This document shows, in pieces, positions 1 through 8,189 of a stretch of DNA of 64,000 bases (positions are counted from its first letter, which is position 1; the number at the start of each line of letters is the position of its first letter). The position numbers and the translations under genes were made by a program. The DNA comes from Radicibacter daui (GTDB lineage: Bacteria > Pseudomonadota > Alphaproteobacteria > Radicibacterales > Radicibacteraceae), in the NCBI GenBank assembly GCA_030657355.1, contig CP131056.1, positions 3,120,501 to 3,184,500 on the forward strand, in the 5' to 3' direction. Under the pieces are notes generated by a model. The model was given only the letters and a program-made list of their open reading frames with translations, was not told the origin of the DNA and did no database searches.

Positions 1-19
1 ACTGACAGGCATCGCTGCC

Positions 20-325
20 ATGGATGATATCTCCGCTTCCAGCAAATCCAGCATCATTCGCAACGTCACCGTTGCGGATCGTCGCACCAGCATTCGCATG
101 GAGCCTGCCATGTGGGCAGCGCTTGAAGAGATCTGCCTGCGTGAAAACATGACGATCAACCAGATCTGTTCGCGCATCGACCGCCAGCGCGCCGACTCCG
201 GTCTGACCGCTGCGGTTCGCCTCTTCATCCTCTCCTATTTCCGTTATCTGGCCCATCAGCGCGAGGGAGCGGCCCGCTCCAGCGCGACCCCCGTCAGCCG
301 CGCTTTCGCCAGCGTCGGCGCCTGA
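20..325 (+). CDS. Ribbon-helix-helix domain protein
   Basis: A 101-residue protein with a ribbon-helix-helix core at about residues 21-75. The strand RRTSIRMEP is followed by two helices (MWAALEEICLRENMT and INQICSRI), a pattern typical of the aryl-sulfate-sulfotransferase-like RHH group of alphaproteobacteria. RHH proteins dimerise and bind DNA through the paired strand, so a small transcriptional regulator is likely, but no target is visible. The tail after residue 85 is low complexity. Only 19 bases precede the start in the window, so the ribosome site and operon context upstream cannot be judged. A strong terminator follows directly, so the gene ends its transcript here. Confidence 0.8.
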   Translation: MDDISASSKSSIIRNVTVADRRTSIRMEPAMWAALEEICLRENMTINQICSRIDRQRADSGLTAAVRLFILSYFRYLAHQREGAARSSATPVSRAFASVGA

Positions 326-337
326 GGGAACAGCCAT

Positions 338-380
338 CAAACAAAAAAGGGCCTCCCGGCGGGAGGCCCTTTTTTGTTTG
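338..380. terminator. Bidirectional rho-independent terminator
   Basis: A near-perfect inverted repeat has a GC-rich stem (GGGCCTCCC with GGGAGGCCC) flanked by an A-run on the left and a T-run on the right. It therefore terminates transcripts from both directions: the RHH gene on the plus strand and the HAD phosphatase gene that ends at 401 on the minus strand. Confidence 0.9.
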
Positions 381-400
381 GCTACCGAAAACCGGCGGCC

Positions 401-1318
401 TTACCAGATGAGGCCCGGCGCAACCCAGGTGGGCTTGGCGTGAGAGCCGGCGATAAGCCGGTCGAGTGCACTCGCCTCCGCCACCTCACCCCAGGCCAGT
501 TCCAGTTCGCGCGCATGCAACCCACCGGTTACCAGCATGCTGTCGATGCCGGCGGCCTGCGCCCCGGCAATATCCGTGCGCAGGCTGTCGCCCACAGCCA
601 GGATACGGCCCCGGGCCACGCCCTTCAGCAGGGCAAAGCAGCGCGTATAGACCCCCGCATGCGGTTTGCCATGATAGCGCACGGTTCCGCCCTGCTCTTC
701 ATACCAGGCCGCCAGCGCCCCGGCGCACAGCACATGGCGCGGGCCCATCATCACGGTAAGGTCCGGGTTGGCGCAGATCATCGGCAGCTTGCGCTCAAGC
801 CCTTCCTGCATCACCGGCAGATAACCGCTCATATCCTCGGTGAATTCATAGGGGCCGGTATTGATGATGACGTCTGCGTCTGCCAGCGAGGAGACCTCGT
901 GGTGGTTCGGCAGGCCTTCCAGCACGTCGTCATCCTTCTCCGGCCCCAGATGATAAAGCCGGGGGCCAAGGCCGCGGTGCCAGTCGTCATCCGGGCTGGC
1001 GAGTGCCAGATGCGTCGCCTCGCCCGAGGTCATGACATGATCGTAGAGATCGCGGGTGATGCCGAGATCTTCCAGCTTGGCCACCGTGGCGCTCAGGCGG
1101 CGCGGTGCGTTGGAGAGCAGGCAGATGCGCTTTCCCTGTGCCTTCATCTCGCGCAGGCAGGTGATCACGCCGGGATAGGGGGCCATGCCGTCATGCAGCA
1201 CGCCCCACAGATCGAGGATGAAGCCGTCATAAAGCTCGGCGATGGTGCTGAGACCATCGATCATCGTGCTTTCGGCAATGGCCCGATGGCCGGTGGTCTC
1301 GGAGGGATCGGCACTCAC
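401..1318 (-). CDS. HAD-IIA family phosphatase (TIGR01459 type)
   Basis: A cytoplasmic haloacid-dehalogenase-fold hydrolase of up to 305 residues. The HAD signature is present in order: FILDLWGVLHDG (motif I, near residue 35), ICLLSNAPRR (motif II), GKPHAGVYTRCF (motif III lysine) and AVGDSLRTDIAGA (motif IV). The W in motif I and the cap between motifs II and III are typical of the HAD-IIA group that includes sugar-phosphate and nucleotide phosphatases; the alphaproteobacterial TIGR01459 branch has no firm substrate. The longest frame begins with GTG at 1318, but an ATG at 1264 gives a start closer to the family's N terminus. A long hairpin lies just upstream of the GTG. Confidence 0.85.
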   Translation of the reverse strand: MSADPSETTGHRAIAESTMIDGLSTIAELYDGFILDLWGVLHDGMAPYPGVITCLREMKAQGKRICLLSNAPRRLSATVAKLEDLGITRDLYDHVMTSGEATHLALASPDDDWHRGLGPRLYHLGPEKDDDVLEGLPNHHEVSSLADADVIINTGPYEFTEDMSGYLPVMQEGLERKLPMICANPDLTVMMGPRHVLCAGALAAWYEEQGGTVRYHGKPHAGVYTRCFALLKGVARGRILAVGDSLRTDIAGAQAAGIDSMLVTGGLHARELELAWGEVAEASALDRLIAGSHAKPTWVAPGLIW

Positions 1319-1324
1319 GGTAGC

Positions 1325-1368
1325 GGCTGGCCTTCAGCTGGAAAGAAACTTTCAGGTGAAGGCCAGCC
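1325..1368 (-). promoter_or_regulatory. Long near-perfect hairpin upstream of HAD gene
   Basis: Two arms of about 20 bases (1325-1345 and 1349-1368) pair with one mismatch and one bulge around a 3-base AAA loop. The structure starts 7 bases upstream of the GTG of the HAD gene and lies downstream of the DUF1993 gene. It lacks a T-run in either direction, so it is not a classical terminator. It could be a leader structure, an RNA processing site or a small palindromic repeat element. Confidence 0.55.
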
Positions 1369-1441
1369 TATAGCGTGCCGGCGCCAGCAGTACCAAATCA
1401 AACTATCATGACAGGCATGCGCCCGCCGGACCGCCCCCGCC

Positions 1442-1951
1442 TCAGCCGAGCGGGCCGAGATAATCGCGCTTGCCGATCTGGACGCCCTGGTTGCGCAGGA
1501 TGTCGTAGGCGGTGGTGACGTGGAAATAGAAGTTGGGCAGGGCAAAGACGGTGAGATAACCGAGCCCTTCGAACTTCAGCTCGTTGGGGCCGACCTTGAG
1601 CACGATTTCGCGGGCTTCCGAGCCATCGATGGCGTCGCGGGACACGCTCTTGATGAAATCCTCGGTCTTCGCCACCCGCTCGCGCAGTTCGGCCACCGAA
1701 GTCTCGGTATCCGGCATGCTGGGCGGCTGCTGGCCGGACAGGCGGGCGATGGCGCCCTTGGAGGTATCGCTCACGGCCTGAATCTGGCGGGTGAAGGGGT
1801 GCATGTCGGGGGCAAGGCGCGCGCCGAGCAGATCGCCATGAGCAAGGCCCTTCTCCGCGCTGAAGGCATCCAGCTTGTCGAGCAGGTGATGCATGCGCCC
1901 GAGGCCGCGCAGGAAAACGGGTACGGAGACATCGTACATAGAGACGGGCAT
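1442..1951 (-). CDS. DUF1993 family protein
   Basis: A 169-residue soluble protein matching the DUF1993 family over its whole length: N-terminal MYDVSVPVFLRGLGRM, a central MHPFTRQIQAVSD segment, and a C-terminal LPNFYFHVTTAYDILRNQGV. The family has a DinB-like four-helix bundle with conserved His residues that may bind metal, but no reaction is established. The length is normal and the frame is intact. It is the first gene upstream of the HAD phosphatase on the same strand, with a 120-base gap that contains a long hairpin, so co-transcription is possible but not certain. Confidence 0.85.
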   Translation of the reverse strand: MPVSMYDVSVPVFLRGLGRMHHLLDKLDAFSAEKGLAHGDLLGARLAPDMHPFTRQIQAVSDTSKGAIARLSGQQPPSMPDTETSVAELRERVAKTEDFIKSVSRDAIDGSEAREIVLKVGPNELKFEGLGYLTVFALPNFYFHVTTAYDILRNQGVQIGKRDYLGPLG

Positions 1952-2487
1952 GGTGGCTCTGGTTCCCTGAAAGCGGCGGCGGGCGGGATGCCCGGCCGGA
2001 TAAAGACGGGCCGCCCTTCTTCAGCGGAGCGGCTACCGGCAGATTGTTCGGCCTGGCCCGGGCTTCAAGGGGCGAGGCACTTCTCCTGGCTGCGCTTTTG
2101 GCCGCAGGCCGGTAAAGCCGCCCCTTGAGGCCCTGCTTCCCTATTTACGTGGTTGCGGAAGCCGGCACTCCGGCAGTAAGAGGGGTGGCGCCGACGGGCA
2201 GCATGCTTTTGAAGCTGCCGGGCAAGCAGAAGGCAGGCCGCAATGCAGGCTGGAACAAGGCATGGTGCTGGAAAGGCGGGAGCCTTCGGGTCCGCAAGCA
2301 TCTCCTGTATTCCGCAATTGCCCCCCGCTCGCGCCCTGCCCCCTTACCGCCCTGCCCTGCGCGCGCCCCGCGCGCCCGTTTTCGCCGGTTCCCGCCCCGT
2401 CATCGCCAGCCCGTTCGGGCCGGCCCCTGCCCCGGCGGGCCGCAACAGCATCCAGACCCCATATCGGGATATCCAAGGAGCATGATG
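1952..2487. other. Intergenic region upstream of mdh
   Basis: About 535 bases between the divergent DUF1993 and mdh genes. Open frames here lack ribosome sites and recognisable content, and I treat them as non-coding. The one clear structure is the long hairpin at 2060-2133. A purine-rich AAGGAG at 2475-2480 serves the mdh start. No riboswitch consensus could be recognised by eye. Confidence 0.5.
2060..2133 (+). ncRNA. Candidate structured RNA or leader hairpin
   Basis: The 15-base arms at 2060-2074 and 2119-2133 are complementary except for one position. Inside them a second stem pairs CTGCG (2090-2094) with CGCAG (2103-2107), with further pairing on its flank. The result is an extended rod of about 74 bases, located some 350 bases before mdh. 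No T-run follows. A small RNA or leader element is possible; I do not recognise a known family. Confidence 0.35.
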
Positions 2488-3471
2488 ATGAAAGCACCCG
2501 TTCGTGTCGCCGTTACCGGCGCTGCCGGCCAGATCGGCTATGCGCTTCTGTTCCGCATTGCCGCCGGCGATATGCTGGGCACCGACCAGCCAGTCATCCT
2601 GCACCTGCTCGAGATCACCCCGGCCCTGCCGGCGCTGAACGGCGTGGTGATGGAGCTCAATGACTGCGCCTTCCCGCTGCTGCAGGGCATCGTCGCCACC
2701 GACGACGTCAATGTGGCCTTCAAGGACGTGGACTATGCCCTGCTCGTGGGCTCCCGCCCGCGCGGCCCCGGCATGGAGCGCAAGGACCTGCTGGAAGCCA
2801 ACGGCGCCATCTTCGCCCCGCAGGGCAAGGCGCTCAGCGACCATGCAAGCCGCGACGTGAAGGTGCTGGTTGTCGGCAACCCGGCCAACACCAACGCCCT
2901 CATAGCCCAGCAGAACGCGCCGAAGCTCGATCCGAAGTGCTTCACCGCCATGGTGCGCCTCGACCATAACCGCGCCATCAGCCAGCTGGCCGAGAAGACC
3001 GGCGCGCACGGCACCAAGATCAAGAAGATCACCATCTGGGGCAACCACAGCTCCACCCAGTATCCGGACATCCACCAGGCGACCGTCGACGGCGCCGCCG
3101 CCACCACCAAGGTGGACGATGCCTGGTACAAGGAAACCTACATCCCGACGGTGCAGCAGCGTGGTGCGGCGATCATCAAGGCCCGCGGCGCTTCTTCCGC
3201 CGCCTCGGCCGCTTCCGCCGCCATCGACCACATGCATGACTGGGCACTCGGCACCGCCGAGGGCGACTGGGTTTCCATGGCCATCCCGTCCGACGGCTCC
3301 TACGGCGTCGCCCCGGGCGTGATCTTCGGCTATCCGGTCACCTGCAAGGGCGGCAAGTACGAGATCGTTCAGGGCCTCTCCCTGAACGCCTTCTCCAAGG
3401 AAAAGATTGCCGCGACCGAAACGGAGCTGCGCGAAGAGCGCGCCGCGGTCGAGCATCTCTTCTCCAGGTAA
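2488..3471 (+). CDS. mdh: Malate dehydrogenase (NAD), type 2
   Basis: A 327-residue cytosolic enzyme interconverting malate and oxaloacetate in the TCA cycle. It has the N-terminal Rossmann motif [15 protein letters not shown], the NAD-contacting GNPANTN, the catalytic VRLDHNRA and the active-site [10 protein letters not shown]. These place it in the MDH type 2 family (cytosolic-like, about 327 residues) rather than the LDH-like MDH common in alphaproteobacteria. Three ATG codons lie in a row at 2482, 2485 and 2488. The AAGGAG at 2475-2480 is best spaced (7 bases) for 2488. The frame stays open far upstream, but that part is non-coding in character. A strong terminator follows, so the gene is monocistronic. 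Confidence 0.95.
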   Translation: MKAPVRVAVTGAAGQIGYALLFRIAAGDMLGTDQPVILHLLEITPALPALNGVVMELNDCAFPLLQGIVATDDVNVAFKDVDYALLVGSRPRGPGMERKDLLEANGAIFAPQGKALSDHASRDVKVLVVGNPANTNALIAQQNAPKLDPKCFTAMVRLDHNRAISQLAEKTGAHGTKIKKITIWGNHSSTQYPDIHQATVDGAAATTKVDDAWYKETYIPTVQQRGAAIIKARGASSAASAASAAIDHMHDWALGTAEGDWVSMAIPSDGSYGVAPGVIFGYPVTCKGGKYEIVQGLSLNAFSKEKIAATETELREERAAVEHLFSR

Positions 3472-3503
3472 GGCCTGCTGCCCTCGCGGGCTTGCAGAGT
3501 GAA

Positions 3504-3540
3504 GCGGGCGGGGCCTCCGGACCCCGCCCGTTTTCTTTTG
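3504..3540 (+). terminator. Rho-independent terminator of mdh
   Basis: The stem CGGGCGGGG pairs with CCCCGCCCG around a short loop and is followed by TTTTCTTTT. It lies 33 bases after the mdh stop codon. Confidence 0.9.
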
Positions 3541-3672
3541 TCCTGGATCAATGCGGGTACCGCCGATGGCGGCAGACTGTTAGGCAGGTCACTCTAGACC
3601 CTTGCAGGGGCGAGCCGGGACGTCCACATGCGGGGACACCAACTTCCGGCTTACCCCGAGGAACCGCTGCCC

Positions 3673-4692
3673 ATGATCCCGTTTTCCGTGCTCGATCTCT
3701 GCCCGGTGCCGGAAGGCTCGCGCCCGGCAGACGCGTTCCGCAATTCGGTGCGGCTGGCGCAGCTGGCGGAAAAACTGGGTTTCACGCGCTTCTGGCTGGC
3801 CGAACATCACAACATGCCGGGTATCGCCAGCGCGGCAACCTCCCTCGTCATCGGCCATGTCGCCGGCGCTACCAGCACCATCCGTGTCGGCTCCGGCGGC
3901 GTCATGCTGCCCAATCATGCCCCGCTGGTGATTGCCGAGCAGTTCGGCACCCTCGCTTCGCTTTATCCCGGCCGCATCGATCTCGGCCTCGGGCGGGCGC
4001 CGGGCACCGATATGGGCACCGCGCGCGCCCTGCGCCGCGATATGGCGCAGGCGGGGGAGCATTTCCCGCGCGATGTGCAGGAGCTGATGGGCTATTTCCG
4101 CCCCGTAGAGCTCGGCCAGCGCATCCAGGCCGTGCCAGGCGGCGGGCTTGAGGTGCCGATCTGGCTTCTGGGCTCCAGCCTCTACAGCGCGGAGCTCGCC
4201 TCCCTCCTCGGCCTGCCCTTCGCCTTCGCCTCGCATTTTGCGCCCGGCGACATGATGGAAGCGCTAGATCTCTACCGCCGCAACTTCCAGCCATCGGCAG
4301 CGCTCGCCAAGCCGCATGCCATGGTGGCGATCAATGCCTTCGTCGCCGAGACGGATGAGGAGGCAAAACGCCTCTTCACCTCCCAGCAGCAGGCCTTCAT
4401 CAATCTGCGCCGCGGCCGTCCGGGCCTGCTGCCGGCCCCCATTGACGACATCGATGCCTACTGGAGCGATGCCGAACGTCCGGGCGTGGAATACGCCCTC
4501 TCCTGCTCCGCCGTCGGCAGCCCGCAGACGGTAGAGCGGCAGATCCGCACCTTCCTCTCCGCCACCCGCCCCGATGAACTGATGATCACCGGCCATTTCC
4601 ACGACATCGAGGCACGCCTGCGCTCACTGGAGATGGTGGCCGGGATCAGGGACCGGCTGGAGGCGGCGGAAGAGATCGTGCTGAAGGGCTGA
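3673..4692 (+). CDS. LLM class flavin-dependent oxidoreductase
   Basis: A 339-residue TIM-barrel flavoprotein of the bacterial luciferase-like monooxygenase superfamily, closest in pattern to the YhbW/MsnO8 group. It starts [15 protein letters not shown], contains [33 protein letters not shown] and the phosphate-binding [11 protein letters not shown], all hallmarks of this group. It would use reduced FMN and oxygen; the substrate is unknown. The ATG at 3673 matches the family N terminus and has a GAGGA about 10 bases upstream; the frame is open back to 3628 without support. It stands alone between mdh and a convergent membrane-protein gene. Confidence 0.88.
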   Translation: MIPFSVLDLCPVPEGSRPADAFRNSVRLAQLAEKLGFTRFWLAEHHNMPGIASAATSLVIGHVAGATSTIRVGSGGVMLPNHAPLVIAEQFGTLASLYPGRIDLGLGRAPGTDMGTARALRRDMAQAGEHFPRDVQELMGYFRPVELGQRIQAVPGGGLEVPIWLLGSSLYSAELASLLGLPFAFASHFAPGDMMEALDLYRRNFQPSAALAKPHAMVAINAFVAETDEEAKRLFTSQQQAFINLRRGRPGLLPAPIDDIDAYWSDAERPGVEYALSCSAVGSPQTVERQIRTFLSATRPDELMITGHFHDIEARLRSLEMVAGIRDRLEAAEEIVLKG

Positions 4693-4703
4693 GGCCTTGC
4701 GCC

Positions 4704-5918
4704 TCAGAACGTCAGGTGCGCCAGTCCGTAGACGGCGCGAAGCACGGCGACGGGGGGCAGCGGCTTGCCATAATTAAAAAGGCTCCAGCAGCAGCCCGGG
4801 ACGGCAGCGAAAAAAACCACGAACACCGCAAGTCCCATCCCCGACCGGGGGTAGAGGAAAGGAAGCACGCGGGGCCTGTGCTCCGGCCGGCAGGCCGGTG
4901 CCCGCTGCGTCCAGAGCGCTCCTGCCACGACTGACGTGATGAGGATCAGGAAGATCCAGCGGCCATAGTCGGATCCGAGAAGGAACAGGGGCAGCCCGCA
5001 CAATGCCTGGATTTCAAACAGGCGCAGCTGGAAAGAACGGGTGATAAAATCATCCCGCTTCATCGATACGCTGATGGCCATCATGGCGAGAAACAGTGTG
5101 GCAGCCCAGATAAGCGGCACCCACACCGGCCCCCAGAAGCGGCTGAGTTCCCGGAAGGGCAGCCTTAGCCCCTGAAGAGGGGTCCACCCGATGGTCTTCA
5201 ACGCCGATTCCGGCCGCACATAACAGCAATAATCCGGCGCGATGGTCGAGAAGATGCCATTCCAGTCCTCCGTGATGGCCCGGGCTGTTCCGGCATCGCC
5301 CTTGAACACCAGAACAAGCCCGGCTGCCGCGAGCGCCGGCAGAAAGCGGATGCCGGCCCGGACAATGTCGAGCCGACCCCAGGCAACATGGCTATAGGCG
5401 TACAGCACCATCGGCAGGCCGACGAAGATGAAAGCTTCGTGGCAGAGGATGGCGAGCACCGAGACCAGATTGATGACGACCAGCCGCAACCAGACCGGCC
5501 AGCGGGCAAAGATCGCCGTCATGCAGGCAAAAAAAGCCAGAACCAGCAGGATGTCCTTGCGCCCCATGACGTTGGAGAAGAGCGGCAAACCAACCAGAAG
5601 CGGAGAAAAGATCAGCCAGGCCGGCAGGTAGGACCGGGTTTGCAACCACATCACTGCGCAAAGGGCGATGAACAGCCCGGTCACCAGAACGGTGATGACA
5701 ATGCTTGGCGGCACCCCGGTCGTCGTTGCAACCAACCGCACCAGTTCGCCCGCAAGCCCCCGGCGCACAAATCCGTCCTGGTAGGAAATCAGCCACTCCG
5801 TGAGCGACCACGAAATGATGAGCTGTGGCTGCGCCAGTTCAAAAGTGCGGAAAACCAGCGGCGGAAGCAGCATGAGAAAGGCGACGAGCCCAAGCCGTCT
5901 TTCAGATCGTGGAGACAT
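4704..5918 (-). CDS. Polytopic membrane protein, candidate glycosyltransferase
   Basis: A 404-residue protein with roughly ten hydrophobic segments, beginning near residue 9 and ending near residue 385. Its first loop carries YQDGFVRRGL around residue 50, a motif seen in uncharacterised integral membrane proteins of polysaccharide loci. The acidic residue after TM1 recalls the first extracytoplasmic loop of GT-C enzymes, but I cannot assign the family firmly. It is the last gene of the minus-strand operon that makes a lipid-linked pentose, which suggests a sugar transferase or polymer-assembly role at the inner membrane. This is inference from context. Confidence 0.6.
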   Translation of the reverse strand: MSPRSERRLGLVAFLMLLPPLVFRTFELAQPQLIISWSLTEWLISYQDGFVRRGLAGELVRLVATTTGVPPSIVITVLVTGLFIALCAVMWLQTRSYLPAWLIFSPLLVGLPLFSNVMGRKDILLVLAFFACMTAIFARWPVWLRLVVINLVSVLAILCHEAFIFVGLPMVLYAYSHVAWGRLDIVRAGIRFLPALAAAGLVLVFKGDAGTARAITEDWNGIFSTIAPDYCCYVRPESALKTIGWTPLQGLRLPFRELSRFWGPVWVPLIWAATLFLAMMAISVSMKRDDFITRSFQLRLFEIQALCGLPLFLLGSDYGRWIFLILITSVVAGALWTQRAPACRPEHRPRVLPFLYPRSGMGLAVFVVFFAAVPGCCWSLFNYGKPLPPVAVLRAVYGLAHLTF

Positions 5919-5995
5919 TCAGGCTTTCGGCCCTTCCCTGCGACATAACCGCATATTAACAGCACTGTGGTACCGGCTGAGGCAAGAAGACAAAC

Positions 5996-7435
5996 CTATC
6001 GAGCCGGCACCGTTCCCATCCTGTGGCAATCGACCACCCTACCCGGCTCGAATATCCCGGCAAAACCGGCCTTGATCGATGGGTCGGCTCCGGAAAGAAA
6101 GGCGTCGAACGCCTCGCGCGTGGCAAACGGCGTAAAATCGATCGTGCAGCCGCCCGGCAAGGCTTGCAGCCCGGCCACCGCTTCCCGCGCTTCGGTGAAA
6201 TTTTGCCCGGGCTGCAGTTGCCTGAAGGTTCGCCCCTCGAACTGAAGTTCGGGCAGATTGTCGGCAAGCGGCGGCATGTCAGCCAACCGGAAATAAAACA
6301 CGTTGGCCGCACCGGCCGCTGAAAAAGCGGCAAGTTTGCTCTCGATTTGCCGGGCAACGGGAGTTGAAAGCTGGCCGGCTCCATAAAGACCGGCAAGGCG
6401 GTAATGCACCCGGGCCAGGCTGCCTGCGACCGTCAACAGGCAGAGCAGTACAATCAGCCGTCCCGGCAGGCGAACCGGCTCATCGCGTGTTGCCTCGAGC
6501 AGCGCCATGCCAATGAGAAACCAGCCGGGCCCCAGCAGGCGCACGCTATAAATGTCAAAGGCGCTGTGTGCCCGCAGAACGGCGATCAGGGCGATATAGC
6601 TTGCCCCGGAAAGCACAAGGAAACTTGCAGCCCGGCTCCAGCCGAGCCTGACCCGTCCCAGCAGAAGCACCACGATCAGCGGCAGCAGGCATTGCAGGAT
6701 GGACGCGAAGTTGGCCCTGACAAAGGCGGCCAGCAGCGTAGCCGCGCTCTCCGTCGCCGGGCTGCGGGCCGAGCCGGAGACGAAGCCGGTCAGCGTCCGG
6801 TTCAGAGCCAGATAGGCCAGGAAGAGGCCAGCGGCGATAACAAATACCGGCAATTGCCGGCGCCATACCGCCCGCCCGCCGACGAGCCCCCGGCAAACAT
6901 AAAGTGCCGGCATCAGCAGGCCGAAGGCATAACGCGACGAGATGCCGGCGACGAGCGCGCACAGCAGGGCAAGGCGCGAGCGCGGCTGTTCCAGCCCCCC
7001 CAGTTGGAGATGCACCGTCAGCACCAGGGCAAGGACAAACAGGTTCTCCGACCAGGTGTAGGAGGCGATGTGCAAGGCAAAGGGCGACACCAGCAGAAAA
7101 ACCGGCAGGAGGCGTCCCGGATATCGCCTCAGCAGCACGCAGGCACAGCCCAGCCAGAGCAGGGCGTTGACAACCTTCGAGCTGTAGAAAATGGCACTAT
7201 GGGAATGCGCGAGTGTCGGCAAACCGATGAGCGCCGGATATCCCGGCGGCCACACCGCATCGTAATGCCCCTGCAAACCGGGGTACCCATGAGCAAAAAG
7301 CGTGCGCGCCAGCAGAATGTAGCCTTCGGAATCCGGCGAGAGATAACCGGCCCAGGCAGAGATCGACTGGTTGAGGATGAAGGCCAGCACCAGCAGGCAC
7401 AGTGCAAGGCGGTTCGTCTTCAGGAATTCACGCAA
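5996..7435 (-). CDS. GT-C/GT39-like membrane glycosyltransferase
   Basis: About 479 residues with an N-terminal transmembrane helix followed by SPDSEGYILLARTL, an Asp/Glu pair in the first periplasmic loop as in GT39/GT83-type lipid-phosphosugar transferases, then PPGYPALIGLP and about nine further hydrophobic segments. A soluble C-terminal part of about 100 residues follows. Such enzymes move sugars from polyprenyl-phosphate donors to glycans or proteins on the periplasmic face. The frame is open to 7579, overlapping the SDR gene, but TTG at 7435 gives a start just before the first helix. The start is uncertain. Context suggests that polyprenyl-phospho-arabinose is the donor. Confidence 0.7.
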   Translation of the reverse strand: MREFLKTNRLALCLLVLAFILNQSISAWAGYLSPDSEGYILLARTLFAHGYPGLQGHYDAVWPPGYPALIGLPTLAHSHSAIFYSSKVVNALLWLGCACVLLRRYPGRLLPVFLLVSPFALHIASYTWSENLFVLALVLTVHLQLGGLEQPRSRLALLCALVAGISSRYAFGLLMPALYVCRGLVGGRAVWRRQLPVFVIAAGLFLAYLALNRTLTGFVSGSARSPATESAATLLAAFVRANFASILQCLLPLIVVLLLGRVRLGWSRAASFLVLSGASYIALIAVLRAHSAFDIYSVRLLGPGWFLIGMALLEATRDEPVRLPGRLIVLLCLLTVAGSLARVHYRLAGLYGAGQLSTPVARQIESKLAAFSAAGAANVFYFRLADMPPLADNLPELQFEGRTFRQLQPGQNFTEAREAVAGLQALPGGCTIDFTPFATREAFDAFLSGADPSIKAGFAGIFEPGRVVDCHRMGTVPAR

Positions 7436-7451
7436 GAGACTGTCCGCTCCG

Positions 7452-8189
7452 TCAGATGTTAAGCCGCTTGAAGAACCTTTCGGGGATGGCGCAGATGACC
7501 CGCATAACCAGCCACCACACCCTGCGGACGTAGACCACGTCGCGCCGGCGTCGCACAGCCTTGAGGACGGCCATGGCAACCTCCTGCGGCAATGCCGTCA
7601 GCGCAGGCGGCGTCTTGAGGCCGGCGATCATCCGGGTTGCCACAAAACCCGGCTTCACCGTCATGACATGGACGTTACGGGACGCCAGCCGGTTTCTGAG
7701 TCCGGAGAGAAAGGCCGTAAAGCCCGCTTTGGCGGCGCCATAGACATAATTGCGGGCCCGGCCGCGATCACCGGCAACCGAGCTGACGCCCACAAGGACA
7801 CCGCTGCCCCGTGCCTCGAAGCGATTGGCCAGCGCCCCGAGAACCAGCGCCGGCCCCTCGAAATTGGCCCGGATCACACCCGCCGCCGCCAACGGATCCT
7901 GCTCGAGGAGAGGCTGGTCGCCGAGAACGCCGACGCAGCACACCACTATTGCCGGCAGTTCTTCCAGCCCGTCCAGAAAGCTTTCGACCGCCTCGATCTC
8001 CAGAGCGTCAAACCGCAAGGCTCTGGCCTTGACCCCATGGCGAAGGCCAATATCGGCACAGTCCGCCGCCAGTTCGGCCGGCCGGCGGGCCGCCAGCAGG
8101 ATATCGTGACCCTCAGCCGCAAAAGCCCGGGCAATTGCAAGGCCGATATCGGAGCTGCCCCCAAGGACGAGTACGCTGCCGCCGCTCAT
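7452..8189 (-). CDS. dprE2: DprE2-like decaprenylphosphoryl-2-keto-ribose reductase
   Basis: A 245-residue short-chain dehydrogenase. It has the nucleotide-binding GGSSDIGLAIARAFA near residue 10, the catalytic Ser region GVSSVAGDRGRARNYVYGAAKAG with YxxxK, and PGFVATRM after it. Length and order match the DprE2 subgroup, which reduces the 2-keto intermediate to polyprenyl-phospho-arabinose with NAD(P)H. The assignment rests strongly on the neighbour: the DprE1-like oxidase overlaps its start by 4 bases (ATGA), so the two are translationally coupled. Together they carry out the C2 epimerisation of ribose to arabinose on the lipid carrier at the cytoplasmic membrane. Confidence 0.85.
   Translation of the reverse strand: MSGGSVLVLGGSSDIGLAIARAFAAEGHDILLAARRPAELAADCADIGLRHGVKARALRFDALEIEAVESFLDGLEELPAIVVCCVGVLGDQPLLEQDPLAAAGVIRANFEGPALVLGALANRFEARGSGVLVGVSSVAGDRGRARNYVYGAAKAGFTAFLSGLRNRLASRNVHVMTVKPGFVATRMIAGLKTPPALTALPQEVAMAVLKAVRRRRDVVYVRRVWWLVMRVICAIPERFFKRLNI

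Noticed and set aside
2125-2487. N-terminal extension of malate dehydrogenase
   Set aside because: Low-complexity Arg/Pro-rich translation, unrelated to the family; AAGGAG is spaced for the ATG at 2488.
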